Shown: positions 1 through 6,070, numbered from the stretch's first letter. The stretch is 6,774 nucleotides of DNA from Rhodospirillaceae bacterium (GCA_003452275.1 DMIT01000152.1:1-6774); one strand, 5' to 3'. A program made the numbers and translations. Notes: a model not told the origin generated them from the sequence alone.

Positions 1-524
1 TTGCGCATGGCGATGCAGCCGTCTGTCCAGTTTTTATCGAGACGTTGGAAGAAGCCGGACAGGCCACCACGATCACCATGGATACCTACATTTCCTCCCG
101 CGGGCACACCCAGTTTTTTGGCGCGGGCGCGGTCATCATCATTGGGATAGGAAATATTCAGGAATTTTTGAAAATGCTTGCTCGGATGCTTGTCATCAAT
201 GAAATAGGTCCCCTCCGGCGTTTTTTCGTCTCCTTCGCGCGTTTTGGTTCCGTACGGGTCGGCGCCAAAGGCAAGGATAGGATAAGTCTTGATAATACGC
301 CCCTGCTTCCATAGGGACATCACACGGTCGGACTTTTGCACGATAATATAGTCAACCGCGACATCCTTGCGTTCGGGAGTGGCTATCGTTGCGGACGGTG
401 GAAGAGCAATAGATGTTGCATTCTGGGATACGACATAAGGACGCGCAGACCTATCAGCCTCGCAAGCCGTTAGCCCCATGAATAGGACAGATAGCACACA
501 GAATGCATAAAGACGGGACATCAT
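1..524 (-). CDS. L,D-transpeptidase family lipoprotein (YkuD/YafK-like), 3' end outside window
   Basis: Predicted periplasmic, membrane-anchored peptidoglycan enzyme with the YkuD fold; 174 residues are visible and the gene runs off the left edge. Two consecutive ATG codons (524-522 and 521-519) can start it; I use the outer one, 8 bases after the receiver gene's stop. Residues 1-21 form a lipoprotein signal: a hydrophobic stretch ending in LTAC, with Cys21 the likely lipidated residue. A low-complexity linker follows to about residue 50, then the catalytic domain with IHGD (His149) and WTDGCIAM (Cys170, the expected nucleophile). The WTDGCIA form, rather than SHGCIRM, points to the YafK-like branch (COG3034). 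Members of this fold make 3-3 cross-links or attach protein to peptidoglycan, while E. coli YafK (DpaA/LdtF) instead removes Braun lipoprotein, so the exact reaction is open. It is probably the last visible gene of the kinase/receiver operon. The family call is firm; the substrate is unknown. Confidence 0.88.
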   Translation of the reverse strand, partial: MMSRLYAFCVLSVLFMGLTACEADRSARPYVVSQNATSIALPPSATIATPERKDVAVDYIIVQKSDRVMSLWKQGRIIKTYPILAFGADPYGTKTREGDEKTPEGTYFIDDKHPSKHFQKFLNISYPNDDDRARAKKLGVPAGGNVGIHGDRGGLSGFFQRLDKNWTDGCIAMR

Positions 525-532
525 GGACAAGA

Positions 533-919
533 CTATGCAGGCTTGGAAAGCACATGATTGATGGTTTTCGCCAGCTTTTCAAAATCAACCGGTTTTTCCA
601 GATAGGATGTGGGGTTGAGATGATCGACAGAATGCCTGTCACGCGGATCAGCAAGGGCTGTCAGGAAAATAAACGGCAAATTGTTATATTGCGGATAAGC
701 CCCGCGCAGACGTTCCAGAAATTGATAACCTGACATAACCGGCATAGCGCGGTCACAAATCACCAGATCGGGTTCGACCGATTGCAATTTATCCAATCCC
801 TCTTGTCCATTACGTGCCAATTCCACCTTATACCCGCGACTGGTCAATTCGTCATTCAGGATATGGAGGAGTTCACGTTCATCTTCAACGATCAGGATTG
901 TTTTTAAAGCTGGGGCCAT
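533..919 (-). CDS. Single-domain response regulator (receiver only)
   Basis: A 128-residue CheY-like receiver with no output domain. All key residues are present: acidic pair Glu12-Asp13, phospho-acceptor Asp56 within DRAMPVMSG, switch Thr87 and invariant Lys109 followed by Pro110. It should therefore be phosphorylatable and act by protein contact, either as a phosphorelay intermediate or by binding a target. The ATG at 919-917 is preceded by an AAAAGG ribosome-binding site about 10 bases upstream. It lies 30 bases after the histidine kinase stop and 8 bases before the L,D-transpeptidase gene, so the three are probably co-transcribed and the kinase is its likely phosphodonor. Because it cannot bind DNA itself, it is unlikely to regulate the neighbouring lipoprotein gene directly. 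The receiver assignment is certain; the cognate partner is inferred from position. Confidence 0.95.
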   Translation of the reverse strand: MAPALKTILIVEDERELLHILNDELTSRGYKVELARNGQEGLDKLQSVEPDLVICDRAMPVMSGYQFLERLRGAYPQYNNLPFIFLTALADPRDRHSVDHLNPTSYLEKPVDFEKLAKTINHVLSKPA

Positions 920-949
920 TTTCGAATCTACCTTTTCAAGTTTTAGATG

Positions 950-2524
950 TTAATGTTTTACGGTCATTGCCTCAAGAGGAAGATTGACGGGAAGAGTTAA
1001 AGTGACAACCGTTCCTTTGTCCACTTCACTCTGCATCTCGATTTTGCCCTTATGGACATGGACAAGATCATTGACCAGAGACAGCCCCACCCCCGATCCG
1101 GGAATGCCGACGGATGTCGATGCCCTGAAAAACCGCTCAAAAACGCGTTTTAATTCATCCTGCGGAATGCCGACCCCGTTATCTTCTATCTTGATTATGA
1201 CCATATCCCCTTCTACAAACCCAGAAATGCTAATTTGGGGTTCATCATTAGGGGTATATTTGACGGCATTGGCCAATAAATTGGTCAGAACAAGCGTCAA
1301 GATTTTACGATCCAGATATAATGTGTCCGGCAACCCATCCAGATTCAGAATCATTTTATGACTGCGCGCTAAATCGGCCTGCTCGCTGCAAAGCTGCGAG
1401 ATTAATTCTTTCAATGAAAATTCTTCGATATGAATATCCATCTTGCCTGTTTTCAACAGATTGGATGATAAAACAGCCTCCATCATACTGACGGTACGAG
1501 ATACGGCACTGCGGATTGTTTTTAAACGACGTTTGGTTTCCTCAACCGGCAAATCATTGATACGACGCTCAATGATCTGGGCATTGCCGTCAACAATCGC
1601 TAACGGCGTCCTGAATTCATGACTGACCATACTGATAAACTGTTTTTGCAGACTGCTGGCCTCTTGCTCTGCGGCCAATGCGCGCTCCAATTGCTCCTGT
1701 TTTTCGGCCAATGCCTTTTCCTGCCGCTTATAGGCGGTAATATTGGTGGCCGAGACAATCGTTCCCTGCCCGCCCGGCAAATCAACCGCTGTCAGGCGGA
1801 GATGCGTGCCATTATCCAGATTAAATTCATGTTCGCCTGATAACCGCATCCAGAAATCTGCCGATTCCTGATAGCGCGGGTCATCGGGCATAACCCCCAT
1901 TTCTTCGGTGACAGCCTCGAATACTTTTTGGACAGGCGTTCCGCGTACGAAGGTTTCGGCACTCGCGGGGTTTATTTCCAGATAATGCTCGCTCACGTAA
2001 AAAATCCGGCGCTGCCTGTCAAACACGATAAAGGCATCGGCACTGACTGACAGGAATCCCAGAAATGTTTCATATTCATCTTCCTGTAACCGCGCATTCA
2101 GACGCATCATGCCTTTTTTAAGTTTATGCAGGAAGATTTTATGAAATTCATTGCTATCGAAAATCTCCAGATTATAAATCGCATCGAACTTGGCTGATAA
2201 TATATGTAGGCGTTGGCGGATATCCTGTTCGGGCGTAATGGCGACAATATCGGCAACCACCCCTTTGATCTCGCTTAAATCTTCGGCCAGTTTAACATTT
2301 TCGTCCAGATTATTCTGGACAATCACAAACACCACGGCACTGCCATAGGCCTCGTTATATAATTCCTCGGGGGTTTTGGGGTTGCTGATCTGGACGTCAT
2401 AACCTGGGATAAATGTCCAGATAAGCTTGGTCAGGGTACGATTCTCGTCATCTCCGTAAATCGAGATGATCGGAACGGAATTTTTACGTAAATTAACGGG
2501 TGAAAAGAAGCGCTTGGATGTCAT
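950..2524 (-). CDS. Cytosolic hybrid-like sensor histidine kinase (receiver-like, PAS, HisKA, HATPase_c)
   Basis: A 524-residue sensor kinase with no transmembrane segment or signal peptide, so it probably senses a cytoplasmic signal. Residues about 17-135 alternate strands and helices like a receiver domain and begin with an acidic pair (Asp25-Asp26), but the strand that should end in the phospho-acceptor reads VVFVIVQ with no Asp, so I infer a degenerate receiver. A PAS/PAC region covers about 148-262, followed by a coiled-coil linker rich in Glu, Gln, Ala and Leu (265-295). The HisKA H-box SHEFRTPL carries His302. The ATP-binding domain has the N box with Asn419, the G1 box DNGVGIP from Asp448, the phenylalanine-rich FERFF, and the G2 box GSGVGL around residues 476-481, so the catalytic core looks intact. 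The ATG at 2524-2522 has only a weak upstream purine tract. It is the first gene of the left operon and diverges from rplU. Confidence 0.95.
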   Translation of the reverse strand: MTSKRFFSPVNLRKNSVPIISIYGDDENRTLTKLIWTFIPGYDVQISNPKTPEELYNEAYGSAVVFVIVQNNLDENVKLAEDLSEIKGVVADIVAITPEQDIRQRLHILSAKFDAIYNLEIFDSNEFHKIFLHKLKKGMMRLNARLQEDEYETFLGFLSVSADAFIVFDRQRRIFYVSEHYLEINPASAETFVRGTPVQKVFEAVTEEMGVMPDDPRYQESADFWMRLSGEHEFNLDNGTHLRLTAVDLPGGQGTIVSATNITAYKRQEKALAEKQEQLERALAAEQEASSLQKQFISMVSHEFRTPLAIVDGNAQIIERRINDLPVEETKRRLKTIRSAVSRTVSMMEAVLSSNLLKTGKMDIHIEEFSLKELISQLCSEQADLARSHKMILNLDGLPDTLYLDRKILTLVLTNLLANAVKYTPNDEPQISISGFVEGDMVIIKIEDNGVGIPQDELKRVFERFFRASTSVGIPGSGVGLSLVNDLVHVHKGKIEMQSEVDKGTVVTLTLPVNLPLEAMTVKH

Positions 2525-2547
2525 TTTGCTACTTTAACCGTCATTTC

Positions 2548-2577
2548 TTGACAAAAGATAAAGGAATCGACTATAAG
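2548..2577 (+). promoter_or_regulatory. Sigma70-like promoter for rplU-rpmA
   Basis: A perfect -35 hexamer TTGACA (2548-2553) is followed after 18 bases by TATAAG (2572-2577), five of six matches to the -10 consensus. Transcription would start near 2584, giving a leader of about 60 bases before the rplU ATG. It is the best promoter-like sequence in the window and fits strong ribosomal-protein expression. The matches are direct; use in the cell is inferred. Confidence 0.7.
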
Positions 2578-2593
2578 CACCCATCAAACTTAA

Positions 2594-2619
2594 AAAGGGC
2601 CTCAATCAAGAGGTCATTT
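2594..2619 (+). promoter_or_regulatory. Leader hairpin in the rplU 5' untranslated region
   Basis: GGCCTC (2598-2603) and GAGGTC (2610-2615) pair as six base pairs (one G-U) around the loop AATCAA. Past a single G/A mismatch, AAA (2594-2596) pairs with TTT (2617-2619). The hairpin lies inside the predicted transcript, 26 bases before the start codon, and has no T-tract of a terminator. It could be a site for feedback by a ribosomal protein or a stability element. I cannot assign it to a known leader family. Confidence 0.35.
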
Positions 2620-2645
2620 GACAATAGAAGCAAAGGTTAAACATT

Positions 2646-2960
2646 ATGTTTGCAATTATCCGTACCGGAGGAAAACAGTACAAGGTGGCACAAGACACCT
2701 ACCTCCAAGTTGAAAAGCTGGACGCCAATGTCGGTGATAAAATCCAGATTTCCGAAGTCCTGATGGTTTCCGATGGAACCACAACAACTGTTGGCGCACC
2801 TATCATTAATGGTGCCGTTGTAACTGCTGAAATTCTGGAACAAGGCCGCGCTGAAAAAGTGATTATTTTCAAAAAACGCCGCCGTCAGAATTACCGTCGT
2901 AAAAACGGTCATCGTCAGCACCTGACCACCATCAAAATCACAGGCATCAAAGCTGCTTAA
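2646..2960 (+). CDS. rplU: 50S ribosomal protein L21
   Basis: A 104-residue protein matching bacterial L21 over its full usual length of about 103 residues. The start [14 protein letters not shown] is the family signature, and the basic segment around residues 76-92 ([16 protein letters not shown]) is the 23S rRNA-binding part. L21 binds 23S rRNA in the large subunit near L20. The ATG at 2646 follows an AAAGG ribosome-binding site at 2632-2636. It is the first gene of the rplU-rpmA pair, downstream of the promoter and leader hairpin, with rpmA 32 bases further on. Length and conserved positions look normal. Confidence 0.98.
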   Translation: MFAIIRTGGKQYKVAQDTYLQVEKLDANVGDKIQISEVLMVSDGTTTTVGAPIINGAVVTAEILEQGRAEKVIIFKKRRRQNYRRKNGHRQHLTTIKITGIKAA

Positions 2961-2992
2961 TATTGGCAGTCGCAAACGAAAGGAATTAAATT

Positions 2993-3280
2993 ATGGCACA
3001 CAAGAAAGCTGGCGGTAGCTCTAGAAACGGTCGCGACACCGCTGGTCGTCGCCTCGGCGTTAAATGTTTCGGTGGCGAAAATGTTATCACTGGTAACATC
3101 ATTGTTCGTCAACGCGGTACAAAATACAAACAAGGTAAAAACGTCGGTATCGGTAAAGACCATACCCTGTTCGCCCTGTTGGATGGGAATGTCCTGTTCA
3201 CACGCGATGACAACGACAAAGTCGTTGTAAATGTTGTCCCGTCAAACGATGTACCTGCTACAGCGGTTGCTGCGGAGTAA
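2993..3280 (+). CDS. rpmA: 50S ribosomal protein L27
   Basis: A 95-residue L27, beginning [15 protein letters not shown] with no cleavable N-terminal extension of the Firmicutes type. Its flexible N-terminus reaches the peptidyl-transferase centre and helps place tRNA. The conserved [12 protein letters not shown] and GKDHTLFAL blocks are present. The protein is about ten residues longer than the E. coli form because of a hydrophobic, Ala/Val-rich tail. One mild oddity is Cys25 in GVKCFGGE, where Lys or Arg is more usual. A good ribosome-binding site, AAAGGA (2979-2984), precedes the ATG. It is the second gene of the pair with rplU and is followed 22 bases later by an intrinsic terminator. Confidence 0.98.
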   Translation: MAHKKAGGSSRNGRDTAGRRLGVKCFGGENVITGNIIVRQRGTKYKQGKNVGIGKDHTLFALLDGNVLFTRDDNDKVVVNVVPSNDVPATAVAAE

Positions 3281-3302
3281 TATCTTTTGATCATAAAGAT
3301 TG

Positions 3303-3337
3303 AAGCCCGCCAAGAATACAAGGTGGGCTTTTTCTTT
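3303..3337 (+). terminator. Rho-independent terminator after rpmA
   Basis: AAGCCCGCC (3303-3311) pairs with GGTGGGCTT (3322-3330) as nine base pairs with one G-U, around a loop of about ten bases. A T-rich tail follows (TTTTT, C, TTT through 3337). It starts 22 bases after the rpmA stop, separating the ribosomal pair from obgE. A weaker A/T-only inverted repeat, ATCTTT...AAAGAT (3282-3300), sits just before it. Confidence 0.88.
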
Positions 3338-3355
3338 AATCAATTCTTCTTAAGT

Positions 3356-3396
3356 CCTCCCCCTTGACGGGGGAGGATCTAGGTGGGGGTGCCACC
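3356..3396. repeat. G/C-rich double-hairpin intergenic repeat (REP-like)
   Basis: Two adjacent inverted repeats fill the gap between the rpmA terminator and obgE. The first is perfect: CCTCCCCC (3356-3363) with GGGGGAGG (3369-3376) around TTGAC. The second is GGTGG (3382-3386) with CCACC (3392-3396) around GGGTG, five bases further on. There is no T-tract, and the C/G homopolymer runs differ from the surrounding A/T-rich spacer. From memory, similar strings of a CCTCCCCC...GGGGGAGG palindrome followed by a GGTGGGGGTG tail recur between genes in many proteobacterial genomes, so a dispersed repeat is the likely explanation. Only one copy is visible here. Confidence 0.6.
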
Positions 3397-3422
3397 ACAA
3401 GTAAAATAGAAAAGAAGTAAAA

Positions 3423-4481
3423 ATGAAATTCTTAGACCAAGCTAAAATCTATATGCAATCCGGGGATGGCGGCGCGGGATGTTGCTCGTTCCACCGCGAG
3501 AAATTCATTGAATATGGCGGGCCGGACGGTGGCAATGGCGGGCGCGGCGGCGATATTATTATCGAATGCGTCAAGGATTTGAATACGTTGGTTGACTTCC
3601 GCTATACCCAGCATTTCAAGGCCGAGAAAGGTCATCACGGTATGGGGCGCAACCGTACAGGTGCCGCAGGACAAGACCTTGTGGTGCGTGTTCCTGTCGG
3701 CACCGAAATCTTGTCCGAAGACAAGGAAGAAGTGCTGATGGATCTGACCACCGCCGGCCAGCGTTTTGTGTTTCTCAAAGGCGGTGATGGCGGGTTTGGG
3801 AATGCCCACTATAAAACTGCCACCAACCAAGCTCCTGAAAAATTCACCCCCGGTTGGCCCGGACAAGAAATCGAAGTCTGGCTGCGCTTGAAACTGATTG
3901 CCGATGCAGGAATCGTGGGGCTGCCGAATGCTGGAAAATCAACATTCCTTGCTGCGTCCTCGGCCGCGAAACCGAAAATTGCCGACTATCCGTTTACAAC
4001 GCTTCACCCGAATTTGGGCGTGGTCAAAATTGAAAATTATGACTTTGTGCTGGCTGATATTCCGGGCCTGATCGAAGGCGCGCACGAAGGCCATGGCTTG
4101 GGCGACCGCTTTTTGGGGCACGTCGAACGCACTGCCGTTCTGCTGCACCTGATTGACATCACTCAGGATGATCCGATGGAAGCCTATCACATCATCCGCA
4201 ACGAACTTGCCGAATATGGTGAAGGTCTGGATGAGAAAGAGGAAATTATCTGCTTAAATAAAACAGATACCCTCGGCCCCGAACTGTCCGAAGACATTGC
4301 CGACCAATTCGAAGAAGCCATCGGCACACGACCGTATCTGATTTCCGGTGTCAGTGGTGAAGGTGTCCGCCCTCTCCTCTTTAAAATAGCGGACGTCATC
4401 AGAACAGAAAAACAACGTCGCGAAGACGAAGGAAAAGTAAAAGATGCATACACAGTTAACGCCGAAGGATATAATAGATAA
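3423..4481 (+). CDS. obgE: Obg-family GTPase (ObgE/CgtA), 50S ribosome assembly
   Basis: A 352-residue GTPase that binds the large ribosomal subunit, aids its late assembly and is linked to growth and stress control. The glycine-rich Obg fold covers residues 1-158, with [13 protein letters not shown] near the start. The GTP-binding domain follows: P-loop GLPNAGKST (166-174), switch region [10 protein letters not shown]3 DIPG (212-215), G4 NKTD (279-282) and G5 SGVSG (308-312). After this only a short charged tail of about 30 residues remains, with no OCT or long acidic C-terminal domain; the total length is normal for alphaproteobacteria. [10 protein letters not shown] near residue 20 is a small variant of the more common AG(S/C)VSFRREK. 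The ATG at 3423 has only a weak purine-rich ribosome-binding region. Its end overlaps proB by 38 bases. Confidence 0.97.
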   Translation: MKFLDQAKIYMQSGDGGAGCCSFHREKFIEYGGPDGGNGGRGGDIIIECVKDLNTLVDFRYTQHFKAEKGHHGMGRNRTGAAGQDLVVRVPVGTEILSEDKEEVLMDLTTAGQRFVFLKGGDGGFGNAHYKTATNQAPEKFTPGWPGQEIEVWLRLKLIADAGIVGLPNAGKSTFLAASSAAKPKIADYPFTTLHPNLGVVKIENYDFVLADIPGLIEGAHEGHGLGDRFLGHVERTAVLLHLIDITQDDPMEAYHIIRNELAEYGEGLDEKEEIICLNKTDTLGPELSEDIADQFEEAIGTRPYLISGVSGEGVRPLLFKIADVIRTEKQRREDEGKVKDAYTVNAEGYNR

Positions 4482-5277
4482 CAGCAAACGAATTGTTATC
4501 AAGATTGGCACCAATAGTATTATTGATGTTGAACAGTGGTTTGTCAAACGTGACTGGCTCCGGAAAAGCATAGAATCTTACGTTGATCTCAAGCGTGAAT
4601 TCGGGATTGTATCCTCCGGTGCCATCGGCATGGCACGCGTTCAAATGCAGGGGCGCGCTCCTACGGGGTTAGATGAACGTCAAGCTTTCGCCGCTATCGG
4701 CCAGCCAAACCTCTTTGATATTTATAAATCAGAACTGGCACGATGCAACTTACGTGCGGCACAAGTCCTCTTTACCAAACATGACCTAACGACTGAACCG
4801 GGACTATCAACGACTCAAAATACTTTGGCAGCTCTACGCCGTCTTGAAACGGTTTATATCGCGAATGAAAATGATAGTGTTGCAAATGACGAAATCAAAG
4901 TCGGCGATAATGATAATCTGGGGGCATTAACAGCGATTGCCGATCGCGCAGATACACTCATTTTAATTACAGATGTAAATGGCCTTTATACCGCCAACCC
5001 GAAAACATATTCTGATGCACAACATATCCAGATTGTTGATACGTTGACTCCTGAAATCATGGCATTAGGTGGCGGGACAAATGGCGACCATGGAACAGGT
5101 GGCATGAAAACCAAATTGGATGCAGCCTTTGTGGCGGCAGCAAAAGGCATCAATACCATTATCGTAAATGGTGAAAGACCGGATTGCCTGACCAGCTTGT
5201 TCAATGGGGATTATTCCCACGCAACCTTTATCCCTTATACGGCTTATCCTCAGTCATCGCTCATGTTCCCGCTATGA
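4444..5277 (+). CDS. proB: Glutamate 5-kinase, catalytic domain only (no PUA domain)
   Basis: Catalyses ATP-dependent phosphorylation of glutamate to glutamyl 5-phosphate, the first step of proline synthesis, in the cytoplasm. The amino-acid-kinase fold is complete: IVIKIGTN (17-24), SSGAI (57-61), NENDSVA from Asn141, KVGDNDNL (152-159), TDVNGLYT from Thr176 and the nucleotide-binding GTGGMKTK (217-224). The protein is 277 residues long; most proteobacterial homologues are about 370 because of a C-terminal RNA-binding-type PUA domain, which is absent here. The stop falls just beyond the kinase fold and no PUA-coding remnant follows, so this looks like a natural short form. The ATG at 4444 has an AAGGA site at 4429-4433, and no later start would keep the first strand, supporting the 38-base overlap with obgE and coupled translation. 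proA is not in the window. Confidence 0.94.
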   Translation: MHTQLTPKDIIDNSKRIVIKIGTNSIIDVEQWFVKRDWLRKSIESYVDLKREFGIVSSGAIGMARVQMQGRAPTGLDERQAFAAIGQPNLFDIYKSELARCNLRAAQVLFTKHDLTTEPGLSTTQNTLAALRRLETVYIANENDSVANDEIKVGDNDNLGALTAIADRADTLILITDVNGLYTANPKTYSDAQHIQIVDTLTPEIMALGGGTNGDHGTGGMKTKLDAAFVAAAKGINTIIVNGERPDCLTSLFNGDYSHATFIPYTAYPQSSLMFPL

Positions 5278-5481
5278 TTTGATGAGAACGCCATTCTTTT
5301 GAAGAACATATTCCAGCCGCCGCAATGCGGCTGTTTTGAGGGTCAATTCGGAAGATGAGGCACTGCCTTGAATAGAGATTTCAGTCAGGGTTGCGGTGTC
5401 CATGGCAGTAACCTTGACCAATGACCCGATGGAATGGAATTCAATCAGGACTTCACGTCCGTTCAGACCATTACCCTGCAT
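5272..5481 (-). CDS. Small conserved alphaproteobacterial protein, DUF6898-like
   Basis: A 69-residue soluble protein with no signal peptide or membrane segment. The pattern REVLIEFHSIGSLVKVTAMD, then TLTEISIQG, then a helix containing LKTAALRRLEYVL resembles the small proteins I know as DUF6898 in alphaproteobacteria; this is from memory and the function is unknown. A beta-rich first half and a C-terminal helix are likely. Its ATG comes 2 bases after the stop of the MarR-type gene with no clear ribosome-binding site of its own, so its translation is probably coupled to that gene. Its last six bases overlap the end of the convergent proB, and the candidate proB terminator lies within its coding sequence. 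Confidence 0.8.
   Translation of the reverse strand: MQGNGLNGREVLIEFHSIGSLVKVTAMDTATLTEISIQGSASSSELTLKTAALRRLEYVLQKNGVLIKS
5314..5337 (+). terminator. Candidate intrinsic terminator of the obgE-proB unit
   Basis: CAGCCGC (5314-5320) and GCGGCTG (5327-5333) form a perfect seven-base-pair stem around the loop CGCAAT, followed by TTTT (5334-5337). It lies 36 bases after the proB stop, inside the coding sequence of the convergent small gene. The T-tract exists only for plus-strand transcription. It is short, so termination may be partial. Confidence 0.5.
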
Positions 5482-5483
5482 GA

Positions 5484-5963
5484 TTAGAAATCTGAATCAT
5501 CCAGACTTGCCAGTCCGGTAAAGGATGTCTGGCTGGCCCAGAAGCGTTCCAGTTGTTTCATCGTGTGATTCAAATCGACCAGATCGGGGTTTTCAATGCC
5601 GATGGTCTTCAATTTATCTTCGTGTTTAATGAACATGTCATCCAGAGCTTTGCAAAGGTCTGTCCCTTTTGCCGTCAATTTAACGCGAATAGACCTCTTA
5701 TCATGAACAGAGCGTTCCTGTGTAATATAGCCGTTCTCCGTCATTTTTTTGACGTTATAAGATACGTTCGACCCCAGATAATAGCCACGCAATGTCAGTT
5801 CGCCGACTGTCATTTCATCGCGACCAATATTGTGCAAAATCATGGCCTGGACGTTGTTAATATCCTGCAGGCTTTTTCGATCCAGTTCGGTTTTCACGAC
5901 ATCCAGAAAATAACGGTGCAGGCGTTCGATCAGTTGAATTGATTCAAAATATTGGGATGTCAT
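5484..5963 (-). CDS. MarR-family winged-helix transcriptional regulator, LdtR-like
   Basis: A 159-residue dimeric-type MarR regulator. N-terminal helices (about 1-45) begin with the pattern IQLIERLHRYFLDVVK; the helix-turn-helix lies around residues 51-76, with recognition helix LGSNVSYNVKKM (63-74) and the wing ERSVHDKRSIRVKLT (83-97) carrying the typical D-(K/R)-R-S turn. The RGYYLGSNVSYNVKKM block strongly recalls LdtR, the alphaproteobacterial regulator described in Liberibacter and Sinorhizobium that affects an L,D-transpeptidase gene, osmotic tolerance and motility; the resemblance is from memory. The ATG at 5963-5961 has a GGAG site (5977-5974) at good spacing. It is followed after 2 bases by the small DUF6898-like gene. 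Two inverted repeats over its promoter suggest autoregulation. The MarR family is certain; LdtR orthology is likely but untested. Confidence 0.93.
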   Translation of the reverse strand: MTSQYFESIQLIERLHRYFLDVVKTELDRKSLQDINNVQAMILHNIGRDEMTVGELTLRGYYLGSNVSYNVKKMTENGYITQERSVHDKRSIRVKLTAKGTDLCKALDDMFIKHEDKLKTIGIENPDLVDLNHTMKQLERFWASQTSFTGLASLDDSDF

Positions 5964-6002
5964 CGGTATAAAACTCCATAGATAGTCAGTCAGAATGACG
6001 CA

Positions 6003-6045
6003 TTACCAGAATAGTAACATTGCATTTTACCCCGTCAAAGGTAAA
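6003..6045 (-). promoter_or_regulatory. Candidate promoter and paired operators of the MarR-type gene
   Basis: Read on the minus strand, TTGACG (6038-6033) and TACTAT (6016-6011) form a -35/-10 pair with a 16-base spacer. Each box is covered by an inverted repeat of similar kind: TTTACC/GGTAAA (6026-6031 and 6040-6045, 8-base spacer) spans the -35, and TTAC/GTAA (6003-6006 and 6014-6017, 7-base spacer) spans the -10. Their centres are about 25 bases apart. This arrangement suits a dimeric MarR repressor controlling its own promoter. The boxes are moderate matches; operator use is inferred. Confidence 0.45.
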
Positions 6046-6070
6046 TATCCCATAAACGCATTTTCCAAAA

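Noticed and set aside
2521..2544. Seven-codon reading frame (MTVKVAK) on the minus strand whose stop overlaps the kinase ATG
   Set aside because: It is too short to support, has no ribosome-binding site, and does not resemble a known leader peptide; chance is sufficient.
2618..2623. Second TTGACA hexamer before rplU
   Set aside because: The position for a -10 would fall at the start codon and has no suitable sequence; part of the hexamer belongs to the leader hairpin.
2533..2641. TTTAACC (2533-2539) and GGTTAAA (2635-2641) as a long-range inverted repeat flanking the divergent region
   Set aside because: Each copy lies at the ribosome-binding region of its own gene, so shared purine-rich composition explains the match; seven bases at 95-base spacing is weak.
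3282..3300. ATCTTT/AAAGAT hairpin after the rpmA stop
   Set aside because: The A/T-only 6-bp stem is weak and has no T-tract; the true terminator follows immediately.
3402..3407. TAAAAT as a -10 box for obgE
   Set aside because: No -35 hexamer is found at 16-18 bases; the TTGACG in the repeat (3364-3369) is 32 bases away.
3432..3866. 144-residue minus-strand reading frame inside obgE
   Set aside because: It is fully antisense to a well-conserved GTPase gene and has no recognisable domain; it is a shadow of biased codon use.
5553..5942. 129-residue plus-strand reading frame opposite the MarR-type gene
   Set aside because: It is antisense to a clear MarR coding sequence and its translation has no family-like features.
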